Counted from the first letter of the stretch, positions 1 to 10,588 are shown. The stretch is 64,000 bases of DNA from Microbacterium sp. Root180 (GCF_001428485.1 NZ_LMHS01000003.1:310001-374000); one strand, 5' to 3'. The notes: generated by a model not told the origin, from the letters alone. Numbers and translations are program-made.

Positions 1-4
1 TTCT

Positions 5-61
5 CGAGAACGCGCTTGTGTTCTCGACACGCCGCCGACGGATGACACACCCGCGTTCTCG
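5..61. repeat. Intergenic palindromic element downstream of pdtaS
   Basis: Positions 5-14 (CGAGAACGCG) pair perfectly with 52-61 (CGCGTTCTCG). Inner GTGT/ACAC words can extend the arms. TTCTCG occurs three times (1-6, 21-26, 56-61). It lies just past the pdtaS stop, so it could be a terminator-like hairpin, but there is no T-tract. Its inner core (minus strand, 24-37) resembles the core of the element at 29025-29088. Confidence 0.6.
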
Positions 62-76
62 CGAAGACGGATGCCG

Positions 77-1564
77 TCAGTTCCTGCCGCGCTCGATGTA
101 GCGCAGCGGGATCTCGATCGTGACCTCGGTGCCGCTCCCCATGATCGTGTGCCAGTCGATCGTTCCGCCCAGCTCACCCTGGATGAGCGTGCGCACGATC
201 TGGGTGCCGAGACCGCGACCGACCTGACCTTCGGGAAGCCCTGAGCCCGTGTCGCGCACGCGAACCTCCAGGTGCTCGCCGGTGCGGTCGGCGATGATCT
301 CGACATCACCCTCCTGACCGGCCAGGCCGTGCTCGACCGCATTGGTGACGAGCTCGGTGAGAGCCAGCGCCAGCGGGGTCGCATACTCGCTGGGCAGAGT
401 CCCGAACCGGCCGGTCGAGTGCGTGCGCGCGCGGGTGTTCGGAGCTGCGGCGACTTCGGCCACGAGCTTGAGCACCCGGTCGAAGACCTCGTCGAAGTCG
501 ACGTTCTGCGCGAGGCCCTCGGAGAGCGTGTCGTGCACGACCGCGATCGCCGACACCCGTCGCATGGCCTGCGTGAGGGCCTCGCGCGCCTCTTCGCTGT
601 GAGAACGGCGGGCCTGGATGCGCAGGAGCGAGGCGACGGTCTGCAGGTTGTTCTTGACGCGATGATGGATCTCACGGATCGTGGCGTCCTTGGTGATCAG
701 CTCCTGCTCCTGGTGCCGGATCTCGGTCACGTCGCGGCACAGCACGATTGCGCCGATGCGCTTGCCGTGGTCGCGGAGCGGGATCGTGCGCAGCGACACG
801 GTGACGCCGCGCGCCTCGATGTCGGCGCGCCATGGGGCGCGACCGGTCACCACGACCGGGAGCGACTCGTCGAACTGGCGGTTCGCCGGAAGGATCTGCG
901 TCACGACCTCGACGAGCGACTCCCCTTCGAGCTCGTCGTCGAATCCGAGCCGGTTGAAGGCCGACAGCGCATTGGGGCTCGCGAACGTGGTGATCCCGTC
1001 GACGTCGAGCCGCACGAGTCCGTCGGAGGCGCGGGGCGCGCCGCGGCGCGGCGACGTCGGGGCGGACATGTCGGGGAAGTCGCCGGTCGCGACCATGCCG
1101 AACAGCTCATCGGCGCAGTCGTTGAACGTGATCTGCTGGCGGGAGGGCGTGCGAGCCTCACCGAGGTTCGTGTGCCGTGTCACCACGCCGATCGTCTGCG
1201 CGGGCTCGGTTCCCCGCGCACGGACCACCGGGACGGCGCGCACGCGGGTCGGGGTCTCTTCGAACCAGTCGGGCGACGCCGAATCGACGATGCGCCCGGT
1301 CTGGAAGGCGTCGCGCACCTGCGTGCGCCACTGCGGGCGGACCCGATCGCCGACGATGTCGCGATAGAAGAGCGTGGCCGCGCCGCTCGGGCGTGTGTGC
1401 GCGACGGCGACGAAGGAGTCGTCGGATGTCGGGACCCACAGCACGATGTCGGCGAAGGCCAGGTCGGCGAGCAGCTGACCGTCGCCCGCGAGACGGTGAA
1501 GCCACTCCACGTCCTCTGCGCTGGAACGGCCCTGGGCGTAGACGAGATCGCTGAGGGTCGACAC
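77..1564 (-). CDS. pdtaS: PdtaS-type sensor histidine kinase
   Basis: A 495-residue cytosolic histidine kinase. The N-terminal ~150 residues look like a GAF domain and ~180-290 like a PAS domain. A HisKA_2-type H-box (EIHHRVKNNLQ) lies near residue 300, followed by a HATPase domain with an N-box (ELVTNAVEHG) and DTGSGLP. This matches the M. tuberculosis PdtaS layout and length (about 500 residues). In that family the kinase phosphorylates PdtaR, an ANTAR antiterminator; no pdtaR gene is in the window. The GTG start at 1564 is chosen because a TAGGCT box lies 7 bases upstream (1572-1577) and overlaps the stop codon of the preceding gene, giving a leaderless transcript. The reading frame stays open further upstream, but that part is only antisense-like low-complexity sequence. 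Confidence 0.9.
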   Translation of the reverse strand: MSTLSDLVYAQGRSSAEDVEWLHRLAGDGQLLADLAFADIVLWVPTSDDSFVAVAHTRPSGAATLFYRDIVGDRVRPQWRTQVRDAFQTGRIVDSASPDWFEETPTRVRAVPVVRARGTEPAQTIGVVTRHTNLGEARTPSRQQITFNDCADELFGMVATGDFPDMSAPTSPRRGAPRASDGLVRLDVDGITTFASPNALSAFNRLGFDDELEGESLVEVVTQILPANRQFDESLPVVVTGRAPWRADIEARGVTVSLRTIPLRDHGKRIGAIVLCRDVTEIRHQEQELITKDATIREIHHRVKNNLQTVASLLRIQARRSHSEEAREALTQAMRRVSAIAVVHDTLSEGLAQNVDFDEVFDRVLKLVAEVAAAPNTRARTHSTGRFGTLPSEYATPLALALTELVTNAVEHGLAGQEGDVEIIADRTGEHLEVRVRDTGSGLPEGQVGRGLGTQIVRTLIQGELGGTIDWHTIMGSGTEVTIEIPLRYIERGRN

Positions 1565-1571
1565 GACTCTC

Positions 1572-1577
1572 AGCCTA
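1572..1577 (-). promoter_or_regulatory. -10 box of leaderless pdtaS
   Basis: TAGGCT on the minus strand, 7 bases before the GTG at 1564. Its TAG is also the stop codon of the upstream ATPase gene. Confidence 0.5.
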
Positions 1578-2843
1578 GACGCCGTCGGAGATCCGCTCGG
1601 CGCCGGCGATGCGTCGCGACGTCCGGCGGGGCGGGCGCGTCGTCGGGGCGGTGACGATCGCCTCGCCGACGAACCGTCGCAGGGAGAGCGTGAAGGGCGA
1701 CTTCGGCGCGATCTCGGCGATCGGGCGCGCAGCGAGGAGCGCGGCATCCGCCGACCGGGGATCCATCGGGAGGAACCACATGTCGCCGATGCCGCCGAAG
1801 CGGTCGAGGGTGCGGCGCACCTGACCTCGCGGATCGATGCCGAGGGCGCTCGGGCGCAGCCGGTTCGCGAGCACCACGACCGGGGTCGCCCCGATGGTCG
1901 CGCGCAGGTCGGAATGGGCACGCAGGAAGCGGGCGACGCCCACGGGATCGGCGCCCGCGACGGCCACGACGAGATCGGCGCATCGGAGGGCGGCGAGGGT
2001 CGCCGCATTTCGACGCGGTCCGTCGAGGTCGCTGACGATCTCCTCGTCGCGCTCGAGTGACGCGGCGACGTCGACCACGGTGTAGTCGGTCCAGTCGCGG
2101 CAGACGGAGAGTGCCCGCTCGACGCGCGTCCCGGAGAGCTCGGGCCAGCGGGAGGGACGGTTGAGTCCCGTCAGCACGTCGACGCCGCTGCCGCCGAGCG
2201 GAACGCTCACGCGCGAGAGCTCGCGCGGGTCGAGTCCGCCCCGCTCCGCCTGACGGCACGCGGCGGCGAATCCCGGGCCCTCGTCGGCCAGACCCAGCGC
2301 GAGCGCGATCGAGGGGGCGTGGGAATCGGCATCCACCAGGCCGACGTGTCGACCTCCCCGCGCGAGTTCGACGGCGAGCTCGACCGCGACCGTCGACCGG
2401 CCCGGCGCACCGGCGGGACCCCATACGACGATCACCCGCGGCCCGGGTCGCGGCGACGGGGCGGATGCGGGTCGCGCGGGCGCAGCGCCCAGCACGTCCG
2501 ACAGGCGCCACCCCTCGATCGCGAGCGCCAGTGGCTGCTCGAGCCCGAAGACCTCCGCGAGGCGCATCGACGCGTCGTCGGTGCACAGCGGAACAATGCG
2601 CGTGGCGGTTCGGTCGCAGACCGCGACGACGGCGGCGGTCAGCGTGTCGCGGCGGACCTCGAGCACGACGGCGTCGGCTTCGGCGACGGCGCTCAGCAGC
2701 GCCCCGGCGCCCGGATCGAGGAGCAGATCGTCGGCGGCTGCTGCCAGCGACGTCGCGTCGGACGTCGCCACGACATGGTGGCCCTCGCGGCGGAGCGCCT
2801 CGGCGAGGGCGCTCGCATCGTCGACGGCCAGGAGCAGCTTCAT
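1575..2843 (-). CDS. CpaE/MinD-like P-loop protein
   Basis: A 422-residue protein. The first ~130 residues resemble a degenerate receiver domain (start MKLLLAVDD). A MinD/ParA-type nucleotide-binding fold follows: a P-loop-like GPAGAPGRST, a switch-like LVDADSH and a Walker B-like VVDVA. The P-loop lacks both lysines of the deviant Walker A motif, with Arg in the catalytic position. In Flp/Tad pilus systems CpaE/TadZ localises the assembly platform. Here no tadA, tadB or pilin gene is adjacent, so a pilus role is inference. Its ATG overlaps the stop of the SAF-domain gene (ATGA), so the two are translationally coupled. Confidence 0.8.
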   Translation of the reverse strand: MKLLLAVDDASALAEALRREGHHVVATSDATSLAAAADDLLLDPGAGALLSAVAEADAVVLEVRRDTLTAAVVAVCDRTATRIVPLCTDDASMRLAEVFGLEQPLALAIEGWRLSDVLGAAPARPASAPSPRPGPRVIVVWGPAGAPGRSTVAVELAVELARGGRHVGLVDADSHAPSIALALGLADEGPGFAAACRQAERGGLDPRELSRVSVPLGGSGVDVLTGLNRPSRWPELSGTRVERALSVCRDWTDYTVVDVAASLERDEEIVSDLDGPRRNAATLAALRCADLVVAVAGADPVGVARFLRAHSDLRATIGATPVVVLANRLRPSALGIDPRGQVRRTLDRFGGIGDMWFLPMDPRSADAALLAARPIAEIAPKSPFTLSLRRFVGEAIVTAPTTRPPRRTSRRIAGAERISDGV

Positions 2844-3469
2844 GCCCCGCCGCCGAGGGTGGGAACGATCGAGAGCGCCGAGTCGTCCGCGAGCGCCGCC
2901 AGGGTGGCCGCGACATCCGCTCTCGGGATGACCAGCTCGAGCGCCGCGGCCCCGCCGCCGATCAGCGTGTCGTCGCGGGTGACCGAGACCACCGTCGCAT
3001 CGGCGACGAGGATGCGGGGCGCGTCGTACTCCCCCGGCTCGACGAGCGGGGCGGCCCAGAGCTCCACCGCGCTGCCCTCGTCGACGGATGCCGGAACGTC
3101 GACCGCGCTCTGCACCACGACGTTCGTCGTGCGCGCGCTTTCCGCCGCGCCGACGGCGTCGGCGGGGACGAGCTCCCCCGCCTCGATCGTGCGTGTGGCG
3201 ACACGGCCCTCTTCCCAGGCGTCGGGCGAGAGGTAGACGCCGCCGAGGTGACCGAGCGCGACGTCCACGTGCCGCAGGTCGTCGGCCGCGATCACCTGGC
3301 CCGGAACGATGGTGTGCGCGGCGACGTAGGCGGGCGCGGTCTGCCGGGCGGCCGCCACCACGAACCACACGCCGGCGACGGAGGCCACGATCAGCAGGAT
3401 TCCGAGCAGGAATCGCGCATCCCCCCAGAAGGCGCGACGGCGGGTTCGGACGGGCTCTGCGACAGTCAT
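2840..3469 (-). CDS. SAF-domain membrane protein (CpaB-like)
   Basis: A 209-residue protein. A short basic N-terminus is followed by one transmembrane helix (about residues 17-37). A SAF domain follows (about 45-105, with the family-like stretch HTIVPGQVIAADDL), then an extracellular C-terminal part. SAF-domain proteins of the CpaB/RcpC type assist Flp pilus assembly. The pairing with a CpaE-like gene fits that, although the rest of a tad locus is missing. The start is the ATG at 3469. A perfect DnaA-box sequence lies 39 bases upstream. Confidence 0.8.
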   Translation of the reverse strand: MTVAEPVRTRRRAFWGDARFLLGILLIVASVAGVWFVVAAARQTAPAYVAAHTIVPGQVIAADDLRHVDVALGHLGGVYLSPDAWEEGRVATRTIEAGELVPADAVGAAESARTTNVVVQSAVDVPASVDEGSAVELWAAPLVEPGEYDAPRILVADATVVSVTRDDTLIGGGAAALELVIPRADVAATLAALADDSALSIVPTLGGGA

Positions 3470-3507
3470 GCCCCCATGGTGGCCGAGCTCGCAGCACCGC
3501 GATTTCG

Positions 3508-3516
3508 TTATCCACA
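3508..3516 (+). promoter_or_regulatory. Perfect DnaA box
   Basis: TTATCCACA, exact match to the DnaA-box consensus. It sits in the divergent intergenic region between the SAF gene and the HTH gene, 39 bases from the SAF start codon. Confidence 0.5.
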
Positions 3517-3554
3517 GCGGTTTCGGCGCCGATCCCCCCTCATCGGGGCGGGTC

Positions 3555-3560
3555 CATAAT
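3555..3560 (+). promoter_or_regulatory. -10 box of leaderless HTH gene
   Basis: CATAAT followed by exactly 6 bases and the ATG at 3567, which puts the predicted transcription start on the A of the start codon. Confidence 0.55.
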
Positions 3561-3566
3561 GGGGGC

Positions 3567-3848
3567 ATGCCCGAGACCCCGACATCGGACGTGCGTCTGC
3601 TCGCTCCTGCACAGGTGAGCGAGGTGCTCGGGGTCTCCGTCGACGAGGTGATGGCGCTCGTCATGGAGGGGCAGCTCACCGGCATGCGCGTGGGTTCCCC
3701 CGCCCGCTGGCGTGTGGAGGAGGCGAGCGTGGCCGCCTACCTGGACGATCAGGCGGAGGCCGCGCGGCGCACCGCGCTGTGGCAGCAGGCCCAGAATGCG
3801 AGCTTCCCGGAGCTGTGGGGCTCCGGACCCGTGCGCCACGCCGACTGA
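3567..3848 (+). CDS. Small excisionase/MerR-type HTH protein
   Basis: A 93-residue protein. The main body is a winged helix-turn-helix of the excisionase/BldC type (helix LLAPAQVSEVLGVSVDEVMAL, wing GSPARWRVEEASVAAYLDD). The last ~25 residues are a polar tail. In actinobacteria such single-domain proteins act as small transcription factors as often as phage excisionases, and no prophage genes lie nearby. The upstream in-frame extension was rejected because CATAAT lies 6 bases before this ATG. Confidence 0.8.
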   Translation: MPETPTSDVRLLAPAQVSEVLGVSVDEVMALVMEGQLTGMRVGSPARWRVEEASVAAYLDDQAEAARRTALWQQAQNASFPELWGSGPVRHAD

Positions 3849-3859
3849 GGCACCCCCGG

Positions 3860-4465
3860 TCAGAGCAGCGACGTCGTCCCCTCGACGCGCACCCACGAGA
3901 TCGCAGCCAGCGGCACGATGCGGTGGCCGGTGACCGCGTCCGCTCGGCGGGGCGCCCCCGGGTCGTGCAGAGCGAGGTCGAGGTGGTCGGCGCCGGCGCG
4001 ATCGATGGTGCCGTGGAGCGCACGTCCGGTGGCGAGGTGCACCGCGATGCCCGCGCGGCGACGCACCAGGTCGCGCAGCACGAACCCGAAGGTCAGCCGG
4101 TCGGCGAGCGCCGACCTCGCCGGACCCGGGCGCGCGCTGCGAAGGACGTCCTGGTGCGGCATCCCGATGCCCATGATCGCCGCGAACGGCACCACCACCG
4201 CCCCCGCGGGTCCCTCGAGGGGCGAGAGCGCGACACAGTCCGCGCCGACGCCCGTGACAGCACCGCGCATCGTCGTGCCGTCGGAGAGGTCCAGCGACGG
4301 CGTGGACGGGGAGCCGTCGCGACCGACCAGCCCGCCCAGACGCTCCTGGAGCGAGACGCGCGACAGCCGCAGCCGCTCGGCCTCGGTGTCGAGCGCGGCG
4401 CGCTCGGCCTCCCACTCGGAGGCGAGCTGACCCTCGAGATCGTCGAAGAAGCGGTCCCAGCGCAT
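3860..4465 (-). CDS. Conserved actinobacterial protein of unknown function
   Basis: 201 residues, no family recognised. The first ~45 residues are charged and helical (many Glu/Arg, coiled-coil-like). The rest is rich in Gly, Val and Ala with two similar-looking stretches (GTTMRGAVTGVGADCVALSP and GRALHGTIDRAGADHLDLAL) that suggest a duplicated small beta-barrel. There is no signal peptide or membrane helix. Codon use and position in a conserved neighbourhood support it being real. TAGCCT lies 6 bases before the ATG, which indicates a leaderless mRNA. Its 3' end faces the HTH gene across only 11 bases. Confidence 0.75.
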   Translation of the reverse strand: MRWDRFFDDLEGQLASEWEAERAALDTEAERLRLSRVSLQERLGGLVGRDGSPSTPSLDLSDGTTMRGAVTGVGADCVALSPLEGPAGAVVVPFAAIMGIGMPHQDVLRSARPGPARSALADRLTFGFVLRDLVRRRAGIAVHLATGRALHGTIDRAGADHLDLALHDPGAPRRADAVTGHRIVPLAAISWVRVEGTTSLL

Positions 4466-4471
4466 CCGGCG

Positions 4472-4477
4472 AGGCTA
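4472..4477 (-). promoter_or_regulatory. -10 box of leaderless gene at 4465
   Basis: TAGCCT on the minus strand, exactly 6 bases before the ATG at 4465. Confidence 0.55.
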
Positions 4478-4504
4478 GGGCAATCATCGAGAGCGGATCA
4501 CAAG

Positions 4505-4513
4505 TTATCCACA
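4505..4513 (+). promoter_or_regulatory. Perfect DnaA box
   Basis: TTATCCACA, the second perfect copy within 1 kb. It lies 40 bases from the start codon of the minus-strand gene, nearly the same spacing as the copy at 3508. It falls just upstream of that gene's -35 region. Confidence 0.5.
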
Positions 4514-4594
4514 TCGGTCCGAGCGGATTCCCCTTCGAGCGGCGTCATGTGTTCTACTGTCCGCAAGACATCCCCCCTGTCGAGATAGGCACCC

Positions 4595-5035
4595 ATGGCA
4601 ATGCTGCCCGCGGGCTCTGCCCACGCTTTCCGCGCGCTCGGAAGCGCCGCAGAGCTCTCCGAGTTCTTCGCGCCGCAACGCACGTCCGCCACCGCCCTCC
4701 CCGAGCCGGAGCCCTTCCTGCGCAACATCACGCGCGGCGTGCTCGAGGTGCTCGCCGGGGTGCGCGAGGTCGACCAGCTCGCACGCTGGCTCACCGAAGA
4801 CCCCTACCGCAAGCTCGTCACGCGGTCGAACCTGGCCACGCGTGCACGCAGCGCCCGGGGGGTCCCGGCGCGGCGACCCGTGCACATGATCCTCTCGGTG
4901 CACCAGTCCGCGCCTGCCGACGGGGTCATCGAATCCGTCGTGATCGTCCAGGGTCCCGCGCGCACGCGCGCGGTGGCGCTGCGCCTCGAGGGCATGGACG
5001 GGCGCTGGCGCGCGACATCCCTCGCCCTGCTCTAG
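4595..5035 (+). CDS. Rv3235-family protein
   Basis: 146 residues, resembling the Rv3235 family of small actinobacterial proteins found near secA. The first ~50 residues look disordered. The rest forms an alpha/beta domain with features seen in that family: a helix around FLRNITRGVLEVLAGVREV, WLTEDPY, and a C-terminal RALALR-like strand pair ending in GRWRATSL. The molecular function is unknown. Its position a few genes downstream of secA matches the mycobacterial order (secA1 = Rv3240c). The start is the ATG at 4595. Confidence 0.8.
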   Translation: MAMLPAGSAHAFRALGSAAELSEFFAPQRTSATALPEPEPFLRNITRGVLEVLAGVREVDQLARWLTEDPYRKLVTRSNLATRARSARGVPARRPVHMILSVHQSAPADGVIESVVIVQGPARTRAVALRLEGMDGRWRATSLALL

Positions 5036-5078
5036 CGGGGGCTCGACAGCCGTCGCGGCTTCGTGGGGCGGTCGATCG

Positions 5079-5429
5079 TCAGTCCTGCGCGTCGATCAGT
5101 TCGAGCAGCGCCTTGCATGCGTCGCGGATGTCGTCGTGGCCGAACTGCCCGGCGCGACTCTGCGCGGCGATCACTCCCGAACGATGCACCCTGCGGAAAT
5201 CGCCAATCGGAAACGACCACGCCTGCTTCGTGTCACGGTCCTCCGTCTTGTCGACGCCGAGATGCCAGTGGGCGTAGGCGGTCCACCCGTCGCGCTCGAT
5301 GAAGCCGTTCTCCTCATCCGCGGTGGGCGCCGCCTCCGACCAGTCGCCCTGCTGGTCGCGCACGACCTTCCCCTCGCGAACGAGGGCGCGGGCCTGGCGC
5401 AGCGCGGGTCTGTTCAGTTCGATCGCCAT
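5079..5429 (-). CDS. Conserved small protein, unknown function
   Basis: 116 residues, cytosolic, rich in Asp, Trp and Gln, with no signal or membrane segment. The central part (WTAYAHWHLGVDKTEDRDTKQAWSFP cut at ~residues 45-75) reads like a conserved domain. I recognise it as a widespread actinobacterial hypothetical protein but cannot assign a role. A TAGGGT box precedes the ATG by exactly 6 bases, so the mRNA is probably leaderless. The aminotransferase gene ends 68 bases upstream, with a palindrome between them. Confidence 0.75.
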   Translation of the reverse strand: MAIELNRPALRQARALVREGKVVRDQQGDWSEAAPTADEENGFIERDGWTAYAHWHLGVDKTEDRDTKQAWSFPIGDFRRVHRSGVIAAQSRAGQFGHDDIRDACKALLELIDAQD

Positions 5430-5435
5430 GGACAG

Positions 5436-5441
5436 ACCCTA
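5436..5441 (-). promoter_or_regulatory. -10 box of leaderless gene at 5429
   Basis: TAGGGT on the minus strand, 6 bases before the ATG at 5429. Confidence 0.5.
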
Positions 5442-5473
5442 GGACCGCCGGACGGCGCTGACGACGGGGTTGA

Positions 5474-5491
5474 CGGATGCCGCGGCATCCG
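5474..5491. terminator. Perfect palindrome after the aminotransferase gene
   Basis: CGGATGCCGCGGCATCCG is an 18-base perfect palindrome in the gap following the aminotransferase stop. It is formed from the two halves of the genome word GGATGCCG/CGGCATCC. There is no T-tract, so its role as a terminator is inferred from position. Confidence 0.4.
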
Positions 5492-5497
5492 CCTCGC

Positions 5498-6724
5498 TCA
5501 CTGCTTGTACGACGAGAGGAAGTTGCCCAGGCGCTCGATCGCCTCGGTCAGCACGCGCGCCTCGGGAAGGGTGACAATGCGCAGGTGGTCGGGCGTGGCC
5601 CAGTTGAAACCGGTGCCCTGCACCAGCAGGACATGCTCGGCGACGAGGAAGTCGTAGACGAGCTTCGCGTCGTCACGGATCTCGTAGACCTCGGGATCGA
5701 GGCGCGGGAACGCGTAGAGGGCACCCTCGGGGCGGACGCACGTGACACCCGGGATCGCCTCCAGCCCCTCCCAGGCGGCATCGCGCTGCTCGCGGAGCCG
5801 ACCGGTCGGCGCGATCAGCGAGTCGATCGACTGCACGCCCGACAGCGCGGCCTGCACGGCGTGCTGCGCGGGGACGTTGGGGCACAGCCGCGTCGAGGCG
5901 AGCAGCGTGATTCCCTCGATGAAGCCGGATGCGTGATCCTTCGGACCGGTGATCACGAGCCACCCCGAGCGGTAACCGGCGACGCGGTACGTCTTGGACA
6001 GCCCGTTGAAGGTGAGCACGAGCAGATCGGGAGCGACGGACGCCAACGGGATGTGCACGGCATCGTCGAACAGGATGCGGTCGTAGATCTCGTCGGCGAG
6101 CACGAGGAGCGAGTTCTCACGGGCGATCTCGGCGATTCCGTCGAGCACCTCTCGCGAGTACACCGCGCCGGTGGGGTTGTTCGGGTTGATGACGACGATC
6201 GCCTTCGTGCGCGGCGTGACCTTGGCGCGGATGTCGTCGAGGTCGGGCTGCCAGCCGTTCTGCTCGTCGGCCAGGTAGTGCACCGGCGTGCCGCCGCCGA
6301 GGCTCGTCATCGCGGTCCACAGCGGATAGTCGGGGGCCGGGATCAGCACCTCGTCGCCCTCGTCGAGCAGGGCCTGCATCACCATCGTGATGAGCTCCGA
6401 CACGCCATTGCCGAGGTAGACGTCGTCCGGGCCGAACGACGGGAAGGAAGGGTCCTGCTCGTAGCGGTACACGACCGCGCGACGCGCCGACATGATGCCG
6501 CGGCTGTCGCTGTAGCCGTGTGCGTGCGGCACTGCCTCGATCATGTCCCGCACGATCTGGAACGGCGCCTCGAAGCCGAACACCGCCGGGTTGCCGGTGT
6601 TGAGCTTGAGGATCGTGTGTCCCTCGTTCTCCAGGCGATCCGCCTCGACCAGGGCCTGCCCGCGGATCTCGTAGAGGACATCCTTGAGCTTGCTGGACTG
6701 GTCGAGAGTGCGAAGGGGACTCAT
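5498..6724 (-). CDS. PLP-dependent aminotransferase, AlaA-like
   Basis: A 408-residue fold-type I aminotransferase (aspartate aminotransferase family). It shows NPNNPTG (~180-186), DEIYDRI (~211) and the PLP lysine in GLSKTYRVAG (K244), with the phosphate-binding arginine in GYRSGW. It resembles AlaA, which interconverts pyruvate and alanine using glutamate; a close alternative is another branched-chain or aspartate-type transaminase. The start MSPLRTLDQ is chosen because TATCCT lies exactly 6 bases before its ATG, whereas the longer frame (12 extra residues) has no such signal. Confidence 0.88.
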   Translation of the reverse strand: MSPLRTLDQSSKLKDVLYEIRGQALVEADRLENEGHTILKLNTGNPAVFGFEAPFQIVRDMIEAVPHAHGYSDSRGIMSARRAVVYRYEQDPSFPSFGPDDVYLGNGVSELITMVMQALLDEGDEVLIPAPDYPLWTAMTSLGGGTPVHYLADEQNGWQPDLDDIRAKVTPRTKAIVVINPNNPTGAVYSREVLDGIAEIARENSLLVLADEIYDRILFDDAVHIPLASVAPDLLVLTFNGLSKTYRVAGYRSGWLVITGPKDHASGFIEGITLLASTRLCPNVPAQHAVQAALSGVQSIDSLIAPTGRLREQRDAAWEGLEAIPGVTCVRPEGALYAFPRLDPEVYEIRDDAKLVYDFLVAEHVLLVQGTGFNWATPDHLRIVTLPEARVLTEAIERLGNFLSSYKQ

Positions 6725-6730
6725 CGGCCC

Positions 6731-6736
6731 AGGATA
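6731..6736 (-). promoter_or_regulatory. -10 box of leaderless aminotransferase gene
   Basis: TATCCT on the minus strand, 6 bases before the ATG at 6724. It decides the start. Confidence 0.55.
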
Positions 6737-6799
6737 TCGGGGCCGCAGGGAGGCCAATGGACGCCGTGTGGCCCGGGCGTCACCGCCCGGGCCCCCGGC

Positions 6800-9634
<2,835 letters not shown>

Positions 9635-9712
9635 GGAGTGTCTCCATCTGTCGGGTGTGACGCATCGGCGCCGCTGTCGCCCGGAGCTCGGCCCCAGACA
9701 TACCTTCCTATG

Positions 9713-9721
9713 TTATCCACC
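9713..9721 (+). promoter_or_regulatory. DnaA-box-like site upstream of secA
   Basis: TTATCCACC, one base from the DnaA-box consensus and sharing GTTATCCAC with the sites at 3508 and 4505. It lies about 80 bases upstream of the secA start. Confidence 0.35.
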
Positions 9722-9759
9722 CGTGACCTTGGTGTGCGCTGGGTGTGGGCGAGCGATCG

Positions 9760-9787
9760 TTGCGATGTTTCCCGGTATGCATATACT
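9760..9787 (+). promoter_or_regulatory. Promoter of the padR gene
   Basis: TTGCGA (9760-9765) and TATACT (9782-9787) are separated by 16 bases. The -10 box lies within the inverted repeat described in the next entry. Confidence 0.5.
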
Positions 9788-9811
9788 CGGAATCTACATA
9801 CCCGGTATGCA
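9771..9811. promoter_or_regulatory. Probable PadR operator (two CCCGGTATGCA copies)
   Basis: CCCGGTATGCA occurs at 9771-9781 and again at 9801-9811, exactly 30 bases apart (about three helical turns). Each overlaps an inverted repeat: GTAT-N4-ATAC (9775-9786) and CATAC-N3-GTATG (9797-9809). They cover the -10 box and the region just downstream, the usual place for an autorepressor. Confidence 0.6.
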
Positions 9812-9833
9812 CCGGGGACGACGGGAGAAGCCC

Positions 9834-10448
9834 ATGTCCGTTCGGCAGAGCCTGCTGGCGATCCTCGATCAGGGGCCGTGCTACGGCTACCAGCTCCGTG
9901 CGGAGTTCGACCGTCGCACCGGCTCGACGTGGCCGCTCAACGTGGGGCAGATCTACAACACCCTCGATCGCCTCGAGCGCGACGGAATGGTCGCGAAGGG
10001 AGACGTCGACGAGCAGGGTCACGTCTACTGGGAGATCACGGATGCCGGAGCCGCCGACGTGCGCGGGTGGCTCGCCTCCCCCGTCCAGCGTTCGCAGGGC
10101 ACGCGCGACGAGCTGGCGATCAAGCTCTCCGTCGCCGCGACCCTTCCGGGAGTCGATGTCGGCGAGATCATCCAGACGCAGCGCCGCGCGTCCCTGGCCC
10201 AGCTGCAGTCGCTCAACAGGGCGAAGTACGCGGGCGCGAGTCCGGACGGTCGTGAGGAGCTCGCCTGGTCGCTGGTCGTCGACTCCATGATCTTCGCGGC
10301 CGAGGCAGAAGTCCGCTGGCTCGATCACACCGAGCAGCGCCTGGCGCAGCATCCCGACCACGCGATGGCGCTCGAGCTGTCGACGGAGCGGCCGCGGCGA
10401 GGACGCCCGGCCCGGTCCGAGACGAAACCGGCCCAGCCGGACACATAA
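9834..10448 (+). CDS. PadR-family transcriptional regulator
   Basis: 204 residues. The N-terminal PadR winged helix (~1-85) contains SLLAILDQGPCYGYQL and the family stretch GQIYNTLDRLERDGMV. The C-terminal helical dimerisation domain is of the PadR/VirR type (~95-175), followed by a basic, disordered tail. PadR proteins repress their own gene and often an adjacent transporter or detoxification gene. Here no transporter follows, only a 34-codon ORF and then a divergently unrelated helicase. The ATG at 9834 follows GGGAGAAG at good spacing; upstream in-frame ATGs fall in the operator. Confidence 0.88.
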   Translation: MSVRQSLLAILDQGPCYGYQLRAEFDRRTGSTWPLNVGQIYNTLDRLERDGMVAKGDVDEQGHVYWEITDAGAADVRGWLASPVQRSQGTRDELAIKLSVAATLPGVDVGEIIQTQRRASLAQLQSLNRAKYAGASPDGREELAWSLVVDSMIFAAEAEVRWLDHTEQRLAQHPDHAMALELSTERPRRGRPARSETKPAQPDT

Positions 10449-10475
10449 GAGATGAACCGTCGGAGAGGACGAACC

Positions 10476-10580
10476 ATGAGCCCCGCAGTGCCTGCCATCG
10501 ATCCCGCCGCCATCCACCTGCCCCCGACCGAGCCCATCGACATCACCGAGCTCGTCACCCAGGCAGTGCGTCCCGCCTGA
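10476..10580 (+). CDS. Possible 34-residue small protein
   Basis: An ATG at 10476 follows GGAGAGGA with a 6-7 base spacer, the best Shine-Dalgarno sequence in this part of the window. The ORF encodes 34 residues, Pro/Ala/Ile-rich, beginning MSPAVPAIDPAAIH and ending LVTQAVRPA. It sits 27 bases after padR, in the same direction and so likely in the same transcript. I recognise no family. It could be a real small protein or the remnant of the 5' end of a gene that PadR once controlled. Confidence 0.45.
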   Translation: MSPAVPAIDPAAIHLPPTEPIDITELVTQAVRPA

Positions 10581-10588
10581 GGGCCATC

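Noticed and set aside
1565..2008. N-terminal extension of PdtaS
   Set aside because: It is antisense-type Arg/Pro/Ser sequence overlapping the ATPase gene; the GTG at 1564 has a promoter box at the right place.
3567..3848. Phage excisionase
   Set aside because: No integrase, attachment repeats or phage genes nearby; small BldC-like regulators share this fold.
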